Assembly (NCBI RefSeq): GCF_001312865.1
Contig: NZ_BBER01000002.1
Span: 62,001 to 126,000 of the forward strand
Direction: 5' to 3'
Origin: Lacticaseibacillus thailandensis DSM 22698 = JCM 13996
GTDB taxonomy: Bacteria; Bacillota; Bacilli; Lactobacillales; Lactobacillaceae
DNA: 64,000 nucleotides
A program made the position numbers and the translations under genes. The notes under the pieces were generated by a model. That model worked only from the letters and a program-made list of their open reading frames with translations, did not search any database and was not told where the DNA came from. This document shows positions 49,505 through 59,921 of the stretch, piece after piece; the stretch's first letter is position 1, and the number at the start of each line of letters is the position of its first letter.

Positions 49505-50309
49505 TTCCCCAGTAAGACGAAGTCTACGTTCAGTATTTTGGCGCACCTTCACCATGGGCGCGTCATGGGAGTACACCCGGCAAATGGCAACGGGGTACGC
49601 CTATGCCATGACACCAGCACTGCGCGCAATTTATAAGGATGATAATAACGCAATGTCACAGGCGTTAACGCGACACATGCAATTTTTCAACATTACCAAC
49701 GTTTTTGCACCCATTACCCTTGGAACATCCATCGCAATGGAAGAGGAAAATGCACGTAATGAGGATTTCGATCCCGCTCTAATTAACAACGTTAAAGTCA
49801 GCCTGATGGGCCCACTGTCAGCGGTTGGTGATTCCCTAATTCTCACCACGTGGCGCATTATTTGTACGGGGTTATCAATTGCCTTGTGTAAGGCGGGAAA
49901 TGTTTTTGGCCCAATTCTATTTCTGCTGGCCTACAATGTGCCCACAACAATCATTCGGTATTTTGGTCTCAAACTGGGATATGAACAGGGAACCAACTTG
50001 ATGCAACGAATGAGTGATTCAAATATCATTCAAAGCATTTCGGAAAAAGCCTCAATTCTAGGGATGATGGTTGTTGGTGCCATGATACCTAGTTACGTTG
50101 TGGTTAATTCGCCAATAACGATTGGCAGTGGGAAGACAGCCATGTCCTTGATCAAGACATTGAACCAAATTATTCCCTCACTCTTACCAGTTCTGGCCAC
50201 ATTGGCTGTTATGTGGATGTTAAAGAAGAAGTGGAATGTTGGTTGGATCCTGGTGGCAATTATTGCTGTCAGCATTTTGGGTACCTGGTTGAAGATTTTA
50301 TCGGTTTAA
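49476..50309 (+). CDS. PTS mannose-family EIID, cluster 2
   Basis: 277 aa, intact. FTMGASWEYTRQMATGYAYAMTP, MEEENARNEDF and SLMGPLSAVGDSLILTTWRII are conserved EIID segments. ATG 49476 (or 49479) follows GGGAGGTTCAG within the end of EIIC, so the two are translationally coupled. A terminator follows. Confidence 0.92.
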   Translation: MMKTTQTASNSPVRRSLRSVFWRTFTMGASWEYTRQMATGYAYAMTPALRAIYKDDNNAMSQALTRHMQFFNITNVFAPITLGTSIAMEEENARNEDFDPALINNVKVSLMGPLSAVGDSLILTTWRIICTGLSIALCKAGNVFGPILFLLAYNVPTTIIRYFGLKLGYEQGTNLMQRMSDSNIIQSISEKASILGMMVVGAMIPSYVVVNSPITIGSGKTAMSLIKTLNQIIPSLLPVLATLAVMWMLKKKWNVGWILVAIIAVSILGTWLKILSV

Positions 50310-50322
50310 AAGTGCAAATAGT

Positions 50323-50353
50323 AAAGCCTCGCCCTCCCTGGGCGAGGCTTTTA
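50323..50353 (+). terminator. Terminator of PTS cluster 2
   Basis: AAGCCTCGCCC pairs perfectly with GGGCGAGGCTT. Confidence 0.85.
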
Positions 50354-50412
50354 TGTCCTCCGTATGTGTGGGGCAGCCTTAGGGTGGCTACTAGTGACTA
50401 CCTATTCAACGA

Positions 50413-51287
50413 CTATCTATAAGGAGTGGGCTGTTCTAATAGTAGGCGCCAACCTTTGGTCAAAGCACGGGCGCGATTGTGCTGACTATCATATTTGTAT
50501 TTAGTCTCAATTATTCGGGTTACTAACGTATTAACCCGTTGATGCTGATACCAAAGCTCATAACGGTTGCCCTGCGGGACTGCGGGGAGGTTGGTTGTGT
50601 CTGCAAAAGAGAGACAGGCTCGGTATTCTTGATGAACAAATTTATACAAACCAGCCGTTTGGCGAAGTAAAGGGGCAAGATGGTCTTCTTGCATCGTGGT
50701 GGTGAAAGCGATGGTACGAACGGCATTTATCTTGTTAAAATTTAGCCTTACGCGTAGATGGCGTTGACGATAAACTCCATGGTAAAAGCCGGTAGGTGAC
50801 ACCGTGCACTTTGGATTGCATGAATACTGAACCAGGGTAACGGTCTGGATATGCAACTGCCTAAGCCCAAGAAACCATGATGATTGTCCATCCACGCAGT
50901 TACTTGATGCAGGGGTGGACAATTATCAGTAAAAAGCTCCGGACTCGCCAACAACCAGATGGCCGGATGTGTTAGTCCCGCCAATGAGCGGGTGTGCATT
51001 ATTAACGTATTTGTACGGAGGCCACTGTAGTAAACCTGGCCGCGATCGTCGATGATGATACTGCAGTACCCGGATGACTTGGGTGCAGGTAATGTTGCGA
51101 TGGTGGATACTGTCAGGTACTGGTGCGGCCATTGTGGTAGCTTTATTGGCAAACTACAGAGAAAATCTAGGGTAAAGCCGTTAATAACGTAACGATTTTT
51201 GCTTGCGATGAGTCTGTCCCTCCAAATGGAAATTTTGTGGTGGGCTGCCCTCACTGGTAGTTTAAATGGTGTTCGGGGTTTACGCAT
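50413..51287 (-). CDS. Protein of unknown function (~290 aa, one frame break)
   Basis: Two open frames join near 50848 (LGLGQLHIQTVTLVQYSC) to give about 290 residues rich in His, Thr, Trp and Tyr. No membrane helix or signal peptide and no domain that I recognise. The N-terminus is basic (MRKPRTPFKLPVRAAHHKISIWRDRL). Central strands alternate hydrophobic and polar residues (YCSIIIDDRGQVYYSGLRTNTLIM), suggesting a beta-rich fold. No good ribosome site precedes the ATG. It stands between a PTS operon and the Type I restriction locus and could belong to either or neither. Confidence 0.55.
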
Positions 51288-51410
51288 GGGGGGTTCTGAT
51301 ATGTGACTAATTTATTTTAGGGTTTTAGGGAGAAATTAGGTCGAAATTATTGACGCTATATTTATAAAAGGCGCAAATTAGCGCAGGACAAAATAATTGT
51401 TATACCTCAT

Positions 51411-51438
51411 GATTGGGAACAGCGTAAGCTCGGAGATG
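51411..51438 (+). repeat. hsdS recombination repeat A (5' type), silent copy 1
   Basis: Begins GATTGGGAACAGCGTAAGCT (encoding DWEQRKL). A 28-base identity with 52246-52273. The first 18-20 bases recur inverted at 54993-55012 and 54381-54398, in the expressed hsdS. Confidence 0.9.
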
Positions 51439-51914
51439 CCATAAACAGTTTGGAGTCAGGGGTAAGTGTTAATTCTGGAGAAGAAGATACAGGCTATTAT
51501 ATTTTGAAAACATCAGCTATAGAGCTTGGCCATGTTGATTTAACGGAAGTGAAATCAATTGTACGTGAAGAAATCCTTCGAGCCAAAACTCCACTCAAAA
51601 AGGGGTGCATTTTAATCAGTCGAATGAATACTCCCGCTTTGGTTGGGGCGTCGGGCTTGAACACAGAAACACGGGCCAATGTATTTCTCCCAGATAGATT
51701 GTGGCAAGGAGCTGTTGCCTCCCACTTTAATCAAGAATGGTTAATAAGCGTATTGAATACACCAAGAAATATCAAACAGATTCAGTCGTTGGGGACAGGA
51801 ACCAGCGGAAGTATGAAGAATATATCAAAGGACTCTATGCTGAATGTCGCTTTTGCCGTCCCTAGTTTGGAAGAGCAAAAAGCCATTGGAAAATTTATGG
51901 AGTTTTTGGAAAAC

Positions 51915-51931
51915 ACTATCGCTCTTCATCA
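51915..51931 (+). repeat. hsdS recombination repeat B (3' type), silent copy 1
   Basis: ACTATCGCTCTTCATCA (encoding ..IALHH). Related sites: 52732-52750 on the same strand; 53904-53920 and 54502-54521 inverted. Confidence 0.85.
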
Positions 51932-51935
51932 TTGA

Positions 51936-52245
51936 TAGTAACGTAAGGGCTTGGTGGTCAGCTCATCATGTTTGATCGGGATCAGTTTATACTAATAAAA
52001 AATTACATCATGTTCCAATAAACAAATGTTAGTGTTTTGAAATGATGTTGTGTTTGGGTTTTAGTTTTAATGTTTTCTGAAACGTTGGCTTACCATTGAA
52101 ATTTGTTCACAACTCGGTTCTTGTTACAAGTGGCCTTTTCAAGTGATCCTTTCTGTACTGAATGTCATAACGGAAATGCAGACTCGTATCTTTGTTAGAA
52201 ATGGTTTTCTTAATCGAAAATAGAGCGTTTTCCCAGCGGAATAAT
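51936..52245. other. AT-rich spacer between silent hsdS fragments
   Basis: 310 bases, AT-rich, with no gene, ribosome site or clear hairpin that I can support. Confidence 0.6.
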
Positions 52246-52767
52246 GATTGGGAACAGCGTAAGCTCGGAGATGTGGCTAAAATTATTGGGGGAGGAACCC
52301 CAAACACGTCAATATCAGCTTATTGGAATGGCAATATCAATTGGTATGCTCCTGCTGAGATAGGTCAGCAGCGTTACGTCTCGGAGAGTAAAAAAAAGAT
52401 TACAACTTCTGGATTATCTCATAGTTCTGCTCAATTGCTTCCCATTGGAACGGTGCTGTTTACGTCGCGCGCAGGTATTGGAAACACAGCTATACTTAAA
52501 ACTGAGGCTTGCACGAACCAAGGATTTCAATCTATAGTTCCTGATTCAGCGCAATTAGATAGTTACTTCATCTTTTCTCGAACAAGCGAGCTCAAACGTT
52601 ATGGTGAGATAAATGGAGCAGGATCAACCTTTGTTGAAGTTTCGGGAAAAACAATGGCTAAGATGCAGATTTTACTCCCTACTTTAAAAGAACAGATTCA
52701 GATTGCAGCTTTCTTTCGGAGCATAGATGATGCTATCGCTCTTCATCAACGATTTCGATTTATGTAG
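52246..52767 (+). pseudogene. Silent hsdS fragment 2 (one target-recognition domain)
   Basis: Open frame of ~173 codons beginning DWEQRKLGDVAKIIGGGTPNTS and ending LPTLKEQIQIAAFFRSIDDAIALHQ. The TRD differs from fragment 1 and from both domains in the expressed gene, so the locus stores four TRDs. Although ATGs exist just upstream (52192), there is no ribosome site. Repeat A (52246-52273) and repeat B (52732-52750) bound it. Confidence 0.88.
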
Positions 52768-52811
52768 TACGAAATTCGTCTTCATTGCGAAATTTACCTG
52801 TGTGAGCTTAA

Positions 52812-53771
52812 ATGCGCACGAATATTTGCAGGATGATGACGAAATTGCAAAATATTTCAGAAAACACTTTATTTCATCAGTATTTCAAGGAATGGTTTGA
52901 GTTATACAAGGCTGGAGCAGTTCGCGAAGTAACACTAAGCAAGTATTACATTAATTACAAGCGACTAGTGCAATTGGCACCAACACTTACGCTGGGGCAC
53001 ATTAATCGTAAAACTTATCAGCAGTTGCTGAACGATTACGCAAAAACTCATGAACGACAGACGACGATGGACTTTCATCATCAAATCAAGGGGGCAATTA
53101 CGGATGCGGTCGATGAGGGATTAATCGATAGAGACCCTACGCGAAAGGCAGTTATTAAGGGAAAATCACCATCTCAGAAAAAGCCAAAATACTTGAATCA
53201 GTTTGAGTTGCATGCGCTGCTGAGTGATCTTGATTTAGGGCCCGTACCCAATTGGGACTGGATGTTGTTGCTTATTGCAAAGACAGGGCTTCGTTTTGCA
53301 GAAGCACTTGGTGTAACTCCAAAGGATTTTGACTTTAATCATCAAAGCCTAAGTGTCAATAAGACTTGGAACTATAAAGATGCAAGGGGAGGTTTTCAAC
53401 CAACCAAAAACAGTTCATCCAAACGTAATGTACAGATTGATTGGCAAACGATCATGCAATTCTCTCAACTAGTAAAAACTCTTCCTGAGGAGAAACCGCT
53501 ATTTGTACAAGGTCCGGTCTTCAATTCGACGGTTAACTATCAACTAGAACGGCATTGTCGGCGTATGGAGGTACCAGTTATTTCGATACATGGACTACGG
53601 CACACGCACGCATCCCTATTGCTTTTTGCGGGCGTTTCAATTGCGAGCGTGGCGCGAAGGTTAGGACATTCAAATATGACAACGACCCAACAGACGTACT
53701 TGCATATTATTCAGGAGTTAGAAAATCAGGATAACGATAAGGTTATGCGCTACTTAGCGGGATTAAATTGA
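52812..53771 (+). CDS. Tyrosine recombinase, probable hsdS invertase
   Basis: 319 aa. N-terminal SAM-like domain (residues ~10-110, FKEWFELYKAGAVREVTLSKYYINY) and catalytic domain with TGLRFAEALGV (Arg I), HGLRHTH (HxxR), LGHSNMTTTQQTY (GH and nucleophile Tyr). Members beside hsdS genes in lactobacilli and streptococci (PsrA/CreX-like) invert specificity domains. It lies in the spacer between the silent fragments and the expressed hsdS and is undamaged, unlike its neighbours. The start may be the ATG pair at 52833/52836. Confidence 0.92.
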   Translation: MRTNICRMMTKLQNISENTLFHQYFKEWFELYKAGAVREVTLSKYYINYKRLVQLAPTLTLGHINRKTYQQLLNDYAKTHERQTTMDFHHQIKGAITDAVDEGLIDRDPTRKAVIKGKSPSQKKPKYLNQFELHALLSDLDLGPVPNWDWMLLLIAKTGLRFAEALGVTPKDFDFNHQSLSVNKTWNYKDARGGFQPTKNSSSKRNVQIDWQTIMQFSQLVKTLPEEKPLFVQGPVFNSTVNYQLERHCRRMEVPVISIHGLRHTHASLLLFAGVSIASVARRLGHSNMTTTQQTYLHIIQELENQDNDKVMRYLAGLN

Positions 53772-53844
53772 CTTATGCTCAAGTAAATGAGAAGCGCAGC
53801 TATATTGACCAGTTTAGTGGTCCATATGGCTGCGTTTTGTTGAT

Positions 53845-55067
53845 TTATATGAAAAGTTTTTGTAGGTAGCCTTGCTTTAGTTTTTTTGAGTTCATCTAAC
53901 CTACGTTGATGAAGAGCGATGGCTTGATCAAGCTGTAGCATAAACTGTCCTATCTCTTGTTGCTCATCCTGAGAAGGAACCCCAATTGACCGACGGAGAA
54001 GGTCTTTAGTAACCAAATTAGTCATCATAGTTGATTTTTGGGTGGAGTGCCTTAAAATATCCCGCATTGAGTTTTCGTTGTGGATATAATACTGCCAAAA
54101 ATATAAATTCAAACTAGTTTTCGGACGGAAAACATCAAATACATGCGAGACCAGCCCCGTTCCTAAAGTATTTTCAACAAATCTTCCGAAGGCAAAATTT
54201 TTACTCCTATTTCCCTCAAATGCGATATCACCCAAGCGGAAAACATTGTAGCTACGCATGTACTCATCAGTTGAATCATCCTTTACACTACCCCAGTGCA
54301 TTTTTGCCACCGAGATAACTTTACTTCTAGGAATTGACAAATCGTTTTTTTTCCGAAGCCTTAGCATAAAGCGTTCCAAACTTACGCTGTTCCCAATCTT
54401 CAGTGAACCCTTTGAAGCGTATTTCGGGTACTTTTTGACCTTTTCCGGGAAATAATTTTTGCAAGTAACCTTTCTTTAGTTTCAAAAGCAAATCATGCTT
54501 CCGCTGATGAAGAGCGATAGTTTGATCTAGCAAGGATATGCAAGATGAAATTGCAATTTGCTCTTCTAGGCTTGGAAATTTGACGACCACATCCTTGAGA
54601 GCCGAGTTTCCGAGATGCACAATAGATATTCCTTGAGCTCTGCGCACAAGCTCTGACTTCTGACGACCGTTTGATATTATTAACGCAAGAAATATGGGAG
54701 AAAGGTTGTTGCACGGAGTGATTATATTTAAGTCACCAGCTAATAGAACTCCTCGGGTAATTACCGCTGAGGCCCTTGCAATATCTTCTGCAGTTTCACC
54801 TGAGGCTGGTACAATTACCTCATTTCCAGCGCTTACTGTACCTTTAGAGTTTGTCGCCACGTACGTTGAAACTTTATTAATAATCGTGTGATAGTCGGTG
54901 TACATGCTTCCATACAGAATTACTGGTCTTCCTTCATCAATAAGATCCTCTTTAGAGAACCCAGACCCCTTAGTAAAAGTCGCCAATTCACCAAGCTTAC
55001 GCTGTTCCCAATCGCCAGTAAATCCCTTAAACCGTAACTGGGGTACTTTCATATTTTTATTTTTCAT
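53845..55067 (-). CDS. hsdS: Type I restriction specificity subunit HsdS (two frame breaks)
   Basis: About 407 aa with two TRDs. Order: VPQLRFKGFTGDWEQRKLGEL, TRD1 (to ~residue 160), central conserved helix (LEEQIAISSCISLLDQTIALHQRKHDLLLKLKKGYLQ-type), VPEIRFKGFTEDWEQRK, TRD2, final helix ending LKKLKQGYLQKLFI. The T8 run at 54347-54354 and T7 run at 53881-53887 are one base too long. It overlaps hsdM by 11 bases. Repeat A sits at the front of each TRD and repeat B at its end. Confidence 0.93.
53904..53920 (-). repeat. hsdS repeat B at end of TRD2 (inverted orientation)
   Basis: Minus strand ATCGCTCTTCATCAACG, 17 bases identical with 52734-52750. Confidence 0.88.
54381..54398 (-). repeat. 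hsdS repeat A at start of TRD2 (inverted)
   Basis: Minus strand GATTGGGAACAGCGTAAG, 18 bases identical with both silent copies. Confidence 0.9.
54502..54521 (-). repeat. hsdS repeat B at end of TRD1 (inverted)
   Basis: Minus strand CTATCGCTCTTCATCA followed by GCGG; 17-base match with 51915-51931 including the preceding A. Confidence 0.85.
54993..55012 (-). repeat. hsdS repeat A at start of TRD1 (inverted)
   Basis: Minus strand GATTGGGAACAGCGTAAGCT, 20 bases identical with 51411-51430 and 52246-52265. Confidence 0.92.
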
Positions 55068-56669
55068 CTTGATTCGTCTCCACCAGTTGTGACTTCATCT
55101 CATTAAATTCTTTTTCCGCGACGGCAATCTGTTTATCCAGATCGGCGAGTTCTTGTTCTACCGCTGAAATATCGATGGGAGGTTCCTCTTCAAAAGTGTC
55201 GACGTAGCGAGGGATGTTAAGGTTGAATTCATTTTCTTTGATCTCGTCCAAATCAGCTACATGGGCGAACTTATCGACATCCTTGCGTTCCCGGTACGCA
55301 GAAATAATCTTGTCGATGTTGTCATCGGTTAGACGGTTCTGTTTTTTTACCCTTTTCAAATTCTTTGGAGGCGTCAATAAACAGAATATCTTTAGTGTTG
55401 CGCTGCTTCTTGAACACCAAAATTACCGTAGGAATGCTGGTGGAATAGAACAGGCCTGATGGCATTCCAATCACGGCATCCAGGTAGTTGTTTTCAATCA
55501 ACGTTTGCCGAATAGTTGCCTCGGCACTGCCACGGAAGAGGACACCATGTGGCAAAATGATGGCCATCGTCCCGGTATTCTTCAGGTGGTAAATACCATG
55601 CAAAACAAAGGCGTAGTCCGCCTTGGTTTTAGGCGCTAGTTTGCCGTAGTTCTTGAAGCGAGGGTCCTTCATTTTATTGGCGTTATTGTCCCAGTGGGCG
55701 GAGTAGGTGGATTGGCAACGACGGCGTCAAAACTTCGTGGATGGTCAATTCCGTTAATTTCACCATCGGGCCAGTCATTTTCCAGGGTATCCGCATTGTG
55801 CAGATCCATATTCTGGTATTCAACACCGTGCATCATCAGGTTCATGCGGGCCAGGTTATACGTAGTGGTGTTCAATTCCTGACCGTGGAAGTGGACGCGG
55901 CCCGCTTTGTGGCCATCTGGCAGCTGGTCTTGCACCGTTAATAGAAGGGAGCCAGACCCCATGGTTGGGTCGTACACGGTGAACTGTCCCTCAGTTGCCG
56001 CGTCCAGGGTGACTAATTTTGCCAAGACGATGGAAACCTCATGGGGCGTGTAAAACTCCCCGGCTTTTTTTACCGGTATTGGCCGCAAATTCGGCGATTA
56101 GATATTCATACACTGTTCCCAAAATATCGCGGCCGGTTTCGTCCCGGAAGTCAAAGTCGTTGATCATCTTGACCACATCACTCAAGACCCGTGCCCTGGC
56201 TGCGGTACTGTTACCTAGCTGAGAGTCATTCAGATGGATGTTGGAGAACACACCACGGAAGTCCGCGCTGGCCTGTGGATTCAAGCTTGCGTTGCGTTCA
56301 AAGGCGTCTAACATGTCTTGGTAATCAGACGGCTTGATGTGTTCGTCGTTGATCTTTTCCATGATGGTGGCCCAGGTGAACTGTGGTGCAATGGCATAGC
56401 CAAGCGACTTGCTAATATCCTCCAGATAATCATCGAGGTCATCCGCCGCTTCGGCTGCGTAGCAGCATTAACGCTTTGCCCCTCAGCCACGTCAATTACG
56501 TCCTCGTTGACCAGATAATCTTCCTGATGGTCTGACAGGTAGCGGTAGAACATGAACCCTAGAATGTAGTCTTGATACTGGGTGGCCGTCATGGTGCCAC
56601 GGAGGCTGTTAGCCATGCTCCAAAGTTTATTGGTGATTTCGTGTGCGGTAAGCTCAGATTTTTTTTCAT
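55057..56669 (-). CDS. hsdM: Type I restriction-modification methyltransferase HsdM (several frame breaks)
   Basis: About 535 aa. Order: N-terminal helical domain (ITNKLWSMANSLRGTMTATQYQDYILGFMFYRYLS), GEFYTPHEV, VYDPTMGSGSLLL (AdoMet motif I), VVANPPYSAHW (catalytic NPPY, motif IV), and a C-terminal coiled region before hsdS. Breaks: start run at 56659-56666, base losses near 56453 and 55698, and T7 runs at 56066-56072 and 55332-55338. It methylates adenine in the sequence chosen by HsdS. ATG 56669 follows AGAGGAATAATCG. Confidence 0.93.
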
Positions 56670-56687
56670 CGATTATTCCTCTTGGTA

Positions 56688-59600
56688 TTAGTAGTTTTTC
56701 TTGATGTAATTTGCAAAGTTGGTGAGGGCTTCACGCAGCTGGTTGCGATACCTAACCTTCGCCAATTGCGCAACCTGCTCATCACTGGCATAGTCGCGAT
56801 AATGCGTTTGCGCAATTTTTTTTGAATTTTCCGGATTGAACCATCTTCATCGAGGTCATCCTGTCCCGGTACGTGGCGGTCAATTAGTGTGGTGATGACT
56901 TCAGGCGTAATCTCCAATAGCCCCCAACGCTTCATAAACTCGCCAATTTCATGTGCCTTCGAAGTATTGTTGTGCGCAGTGATGATTCCCCGCGCATCCT
57001 TCGATTCGACTGGATAATGTTCTGCTTGTGCGGACCCATCCAGCAACCCGCTGGCAGTACGCTTAACTTGCAGGGCATAGTGCTCATCTTCCAGTTGATC
57101 AGCCATTTTGTTAACTTCTTTGAAGGTGCCTTCAGCAGCTTTAGTGCACCCTTCATGAACTTCGTTAGCTAGGCGCGCCACTAGTTCTTCCAGATAATCG
57201 TAGTTCACCTGAATATCACGTACGTGTTGCATTTCTAGTGTTAGGTCCGAATATTCGATTTCACGGTGTTGGGCAATACGACGCTTGAGGTCGTGCGCAA
57301 GCGAAGTGGTCAGCAGGGTTTCTTCGTCACCAGTGAGTCCAATTTGTTTGAGCAGCTTGTCCGGGTCTCGGTAGTCATATTGATCATCTTGCTTCAACTG
57401 GCTAATCAGGCGGTTATAAGTCTTTAAGTCCTCGTACATCTGGTCACGACCAGCCTCACTCTTGGGTAGGTCGGTGATATTGAAGCTAAGGGTGCGTAGT
57501 TCTGCGACACATTTTTGGGCTTCGGTGATTAGTGTGTCAAAGCTGGGAGCAATTACACCGGTATCATCTATCACCAGAGGGAGGTTCTCATTGGCTGAAT
57601 CCCGATTAGCGTAGACGGCTAATGCTTCATTCATCAGCTTTTCGCTTTGTTCAGGCCAACGGTAATTGACAATGCGACCGTAGGGTTTGTGCACCATGTC
57701 TTGGATCCGGTTAGTCCGTGAGTAAGCTTGAATAAGGCCCGCACCGTGTAGTGTGCGGTCAACGTAAAGTGTGTTGAGGGTCGGTGCATCAAAGCCAGTC
57801 AGTAGCTGATCCACAACAATGACCAGGTCCAAATAACGGTCATCATTGATGGTGCGGTTGAGCCGAGCCACGACGTCTTCCGCATATTCAGTGGCGTTAG
57901 TGTCGTCGAAGTGATTACCAAACATGGCAGAATAATCCTTCATTGCCTCACTCAGGGCCGTGTTGGTAGTAATCATGTTGTCGCCATTACTATTGTCCTG
58001 TGAGAAACTAATGGCAATTTGTAATGGTCGCTCCAACGCTGCATTTTGCTTCTTAAATTCACGATAGTACATGACCGCCATCGGAATTGAGGCTTTGCCG
58101 CCACCAACGTGGGTAGTAAACAGGCCGCTATAACGATAGTCATCTGACCGGTTGCGCCACTTGTTGAGCACGTCCTTAACGACCAATTGTACGTGTGTCG
58201 GGTTCATGTCATAGACGCTGGGGTTAACCAGGTCGTCCATGTCTGCCGGAGATAGGTGGTCAATTTTGTTTTGAATGTCTTGTTGGGTCCACTGCGGATA
58301 TTGCTTGGCGTAGAAGCGGGGCAAGTATTCGGTGCGCAGGCTATCTAGGGGAATGGTGGTGTTAAAGTCCACTTTGAAACCGAGGACGTTACCATCCGCA
58401 ATGGCTTCACGAATCGTGTAGGTATGCAGCACGTCCCCAAACAATTGCCGGGTGGTGATGCCCTCAAACGAAGGGGTACTGGTGTAACCAATCCACGCCG
58501 AGTGTTTAAAGGCTTCCTTAATCCGTTGCATCATTTCACCCGCGGTTGAACGATGAGCCTCATCAACAATGAAAACGATATTCTTGTCTGGAGCCTTAAA
58601 ACTCTTTCGGCGCACTAACCAGTCCATTTTTTTTGAATGGATGTCACAATGATGCCGTTCTTATTCTTCAACTTACGGTTGAGGTCACCCACGTTTTGGG
58701 TGTCACTAACCACGCCACCCTTGTTGCTGTCATCCGCATCTGGATCATAGGCTGCATAATTAGCTGCTGTTTGGTTGGTCAAGGCAATACGGTCGACCAT
58801 GAAGACGACTTTGTCGACGTTAGGTAAACGTGAAGCTAACCATGCGGCCTTAAATGAACTAATGGTCTTACCTGAACCGGTAGTATGCCAAATGTAGCCC
58901 ACTTCTTGCTTACCATATTTAAAATCGTGGGTGCGTAAAGCTTCAATAATGCGCCGGGTGGCATATACCTGATATGGACGCATGACCTTGATGGACTGCT
59001 TGTTGTGAGTGCCATCTAGAATCATGTAGGAAGTGGCCATGTTGTGTGCCATGGGAATGCTCAGAAACTGGTTGCTAAATTCCCGCCAATCACGAATAGT
59101 CGAGTTGTCTTTTTCGCGCTGCCAGTTAAAGGCAAAGGCGGTGTTGAATGTATCGCCGGTGGTGTTTGCCATATACCGAATGCTATTAGGAGTCATGCCC
59201 ACCAGAATTTGGACGGTGGAAAAAAATGTCAGAATATTGTCCTTCCAAAATGTACTGGTGCATCTGGTTAAGTGCTTCTTGCGCTTCGTGGGCAGTGGCT
59301 TTTTCCTCAATTTGAATGATGGGGAGGCCGTTGATCAGGAGGGTGGTGTCAAAACGTCGGTTTTCCTTGCCGGGCAGAACGTTGGGCCGCTTAATTTGAT
59401 TCACGATTTGATATGTAGTGTTACCCGCACCGACCTCTGCCTGGTCAAATACCGTCAGGAAGGTGTGTTCACCGTTATCCAGATTGACCTCCACCTGTGA
59501 AATGCCATTAAAGCCATACAAAAACTGTCCGGCGGCATATGGTGTGTTGAGACGACTGATTTCCGCTTTGATCTGCGCAAACTCATCGACAGATAGTGGC

Positions 59601-59761
59601 TCTGTTAAACGGTTTTGGTTGTTGGCTTCAAGAATATGCTTAAAGTTAGCCCATAACTGGTTGGTGGTTTTTATCTGTGGCAAGTACTCCCACTGCTTTT
59701 GTCCACCTAAATGTTGCAGGTAGGTAATTAAATCTTTTTCGAATTGTAGTTCTGAGCCCAT
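56688..59761 (-). CDS. hsdR: Type I restriction endonuclease subunit HsdR (three frame breaks)
   Basis: About 1,020 aa. N-terminal nuclease domain with FDTTLLINGLPIIQIEEKATAHEAQEALNQMHQY (the D..ExK metal site), then the SF2 motor: TGSGKTISSF (motif I), FIVDEAHRS (DEAH), GYTSTPSFEG, LLTGFDAPTLNTLYVD (motif V) and SRTNRIQ (motif VI). Runs at 59220-59226 (A7), 58625-58632 (T8) and 56816-56823 (T8) break the frame; repaired, it ends FANYIKKNY with TAA at 56690-56688. ATG 59761 follows GAGGAAATAAA. First gene of the hsdRMS operon. Confidence 0.94.
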
Positions 59762-59921
59762 TTTTATTTCCTCACTCGTAGCGATACTCACCGACAAATA
59801 ATTGCTTGATTACAAAATCATTTTACCCTAAAAATATGATTAGTAACCGTTATGGCGGTAGTTGAGTGCTTGGTCAGGTGTAAAATATCATGGAAAGTAA
59901 AAGCATTGGGGGAGAATCATA

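Larger units (their letters stand above)
51411..51935 (+). pseudogene. Silent hsdS fragment 1 (one target-recognition domain)
   Basis: An open frame of ~174 codons without a start. It begins DWEQRKLGDAINSLESG and ends VPSLEEQKAIGKFMEFLENTIALHH, the exact extent of a single Type I specificity TRD plus the helix that follows. Both edges are repeats shared with the expressed hsdS, so it can be swapped in by inversion. Confidence 0.88.
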
